Shown here in pieces: positions 4,875-5,878 of a DNA stretch of 5,878 nt; within the stretch, counting starts at the first letter, position 1; the number at the start of each line of letters is the position of its first letter. The position numbers and the translations under genes were made by a program. Under the pieces are notes generated by a model. The model was not told where the DNA came from, did no database searches, and saw only the letters and a program-made list of their open reading frames with translations. This DNA is from Planctomycetaceae bacterium (lineage in GTDB: Bacteria; Planctomycetota; Planctomycetia; Pirellulales; UBA1268): contig CANGGC010000199.1 of NCBI GenBank assembly GCA_947453125.1, forward strand, positions 1-5,878, in the 5' to 3' direction.

Positions 4875-5878
4875 ATGTCCATCCAAACCCTCTCCAGGGG
4901 GCGTGCCCGCGGGGCGTTCACGCTCGTCGAGCTGCTCGTCGTGATCGCGATCATCGGCACGCTCGTCGGCCTCCTCCTCCCGGCGGTCCAGTCCGCTCGT
5001 GAGGCTGCTCGCCGCAGCAGCTGTTCCAACAAGCTCAAGCAGCTTGGTCTGGCCCTTCAGAACCACGCTTCGGCTAAGCAGGACGTCCTTCCTTACAACA
5101 AGGATCAGGCGATCTGCGGCAACGGAAACTCGACGACCGGCAAGAAGGAGTTCAACCTCTCCAACGACGGTGCCTGGTCGTGGGTGTTCATGGCGATGCC
5201 CTATATGGAAGAGCAGGCCCTCTACAACCAGTTCAACCAGAGCCTCAACACCTACGACAACAGCACCAGCCCCGTCAACAATCTCGCCCTGGCCGGCAAG
5301 CCGCTGAAGAGCATGCTCTGCCCGTCGAACACGGCGATGGATCCGGTCCGCGGTGGTCAGGCTGCCAGCTACTTCAATTGGAACGGCTACACCTTTGGCG
5401 GTACCGACTACACCGGTAGCCTCGGGCACACCTGGTCGGGCTGGCACGATTGTGGCGCGATCCCCGAGTTCAACGATCCGGAGGGGAAGGGGCGCTTTGT
5501 GAAGGGGAACAACCCCGGCACGCCGTGGGTCAACGGCGAGTGCTGGGACGAGCAGGCCAACTTCAATGGCGTGTTCAAGCAGGTCGGCCCGCGGAAGCTC
5601 AGCGACATCATCGACGGCACCTCGCGGACGATTGCCGTCTTCGAGAACATGCACTGGCGGGGCGGCAACGGGGCCAACTTTGACTACAACGTCCAGCAGG
5701 ACTCGGCTTGGATCAACCCCAACGCCTGCGTCGACAGCCTCCTGAAGCCCCTCAACAACACCAACCCTGCCTGGCAGCAGGGGGCTGGTGACCAGCGGTG
5801 CCACGGCTGGAGCAGCAACCATCCCAACGGTGGCTTTGCGGCCCGGGCTGACGGCAGCGTCGGTTACTTCAACGAGAA
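4875..5878 (+). CDS. DUF1559 (SBP_bac_10) pseudopilin-like protein, 3' end outside the window
   Basis: The frame runs open for 334 codons plus two bases to the window edge, so the C-terminus is missing. The N-terminus is a type IV pilin-like signal: Arg-rich leader, then GAFTLVELLVVIAIIG (13-28) and LLLPAVQSAREAARRSSC (33-50), typical of planctomycete DUF1559 proteins. Glu19 is at +5 if prepilin peptidase cuts before Phe15, which puts Ala14 rather than the usual Gly at -1. Further family marks are LKQLGLALQNH (54-64), W103 with PYMEEQALYNQFN (109-121), LCPSN (148-152), DIIDGTSRTI (244-253) with Glu257, and the C-terminal H-X9-DG motif (His316, Asp326-Gly327). The H-X9-DG motif normally sits close to the end, so probably only a few tens of residues are lost. 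Role unknown; a surface or periplasmic pseudopilin-like protein is inferred. It follows the lipoprotein gene by 216 bases on the same strand. Confidence 0.92.
   Translation, partial: MSIQTLSRGRARGAFTLVELLVVIAIIGTLVGLLLPAVQSAREAARRSSCSNKLKQLGLALQNHASAKQDVLPYNKDQAICGNGNSTTGKKEFNLSNDGAWSWVFMAMPYMEEQALYNQFNQSLNTYDNSTSPVNNLALAGKPLKSMLCPSNTAMDPVRGGQAASYFNWNGYTFGGTDYTGSLGHTWSGWHDCGAIPEFNDPEGKGRFVKGNNPGTPWVNGECWDEQANFNGVFKQVGPRKLSDIIDGTSRTIAVFENMHWRGGNGANFDYNVQQDSAWINPNACVDSLLKPLNNTNPAWQQGAGDQRCHGWSSNHPNGGFAARADGSVGYFNE

Noticed and set aside
4670..5002. 110-codon plus-strand frame covering the DUF1559 leader and start
   Set aside because: It is out of frame with the pilin-like sequence and its translation is Arg/Pro/Ser-rich; the GGAG site and family match support the 4875 frame.
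4869..5822. 317-codon open frame on the minus strand across the last gene
   Set aside because: It is antisense to the clear DUF1559 gene and has a Val/Gly/Arg/Asp-rich translation with no domain.

Overview
The window looks like chromosomal DNA from a GC-rich planctomycete, probably of the Pirellulales type. The strongest evidence is the last gene: a type IV pilin-like N-terminus followed by a DUF1559 (SBP_bac_10) body with an H-X9-DG motif, a family hugely expanded in Planctomycetota. A PQQ-like beta-propeller protein, a membrane-anchored TPR protein and a small transthyretin-like lipoprotein fit the same source. Lineage is inferred from gene content only; there is no rRNA or tRNA here.

Layout. 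Bases 1-139 hold no gene I can support. A poly(3-hydroxybutyrate) depolymerase/LpqC-type esterase (140-1021, +) meets a secreted PQQ-like propeller protein (2253-1033, -) tail to tail across 11 bases. A 210-base divergent region (2254-2463), with a possible extended -10 for the propeller gene and some inverted repeats, separates it from a membrane-anchored TPR protein (2464-3801, +). A 347-base non-coding stretch (3802-4148) carries two hairpins, a possible promoter and the first copy of a leader repeat. Then come a small lipoprotein (4149-4658, +), a 216-base leader with the second copy of the repeat, and a DUF1559 pseudopilin-like gene (4875 to beyond 5878, +) that is cut off by the window edge.

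How they may work together. The first three genes show no obvious shared pathway. The lipoprotein and the DUF1559 gene look like a real pair: same strand, adjacent, both products exported, and preceded by related leaders that share four sequence blocks in the same order. That shared leader, together with an in-frame 15-base tandem duplication at the start of the lipoprotein gene, is the most interesting signal. I see no CRISPR array, transposase, integrase, defence system or toxin-antitoxin pair. Nothing here amounts to a clearly new system; the best lead is the duplicated leader as a possible regulatory element of a planctomycete surface-protein family.
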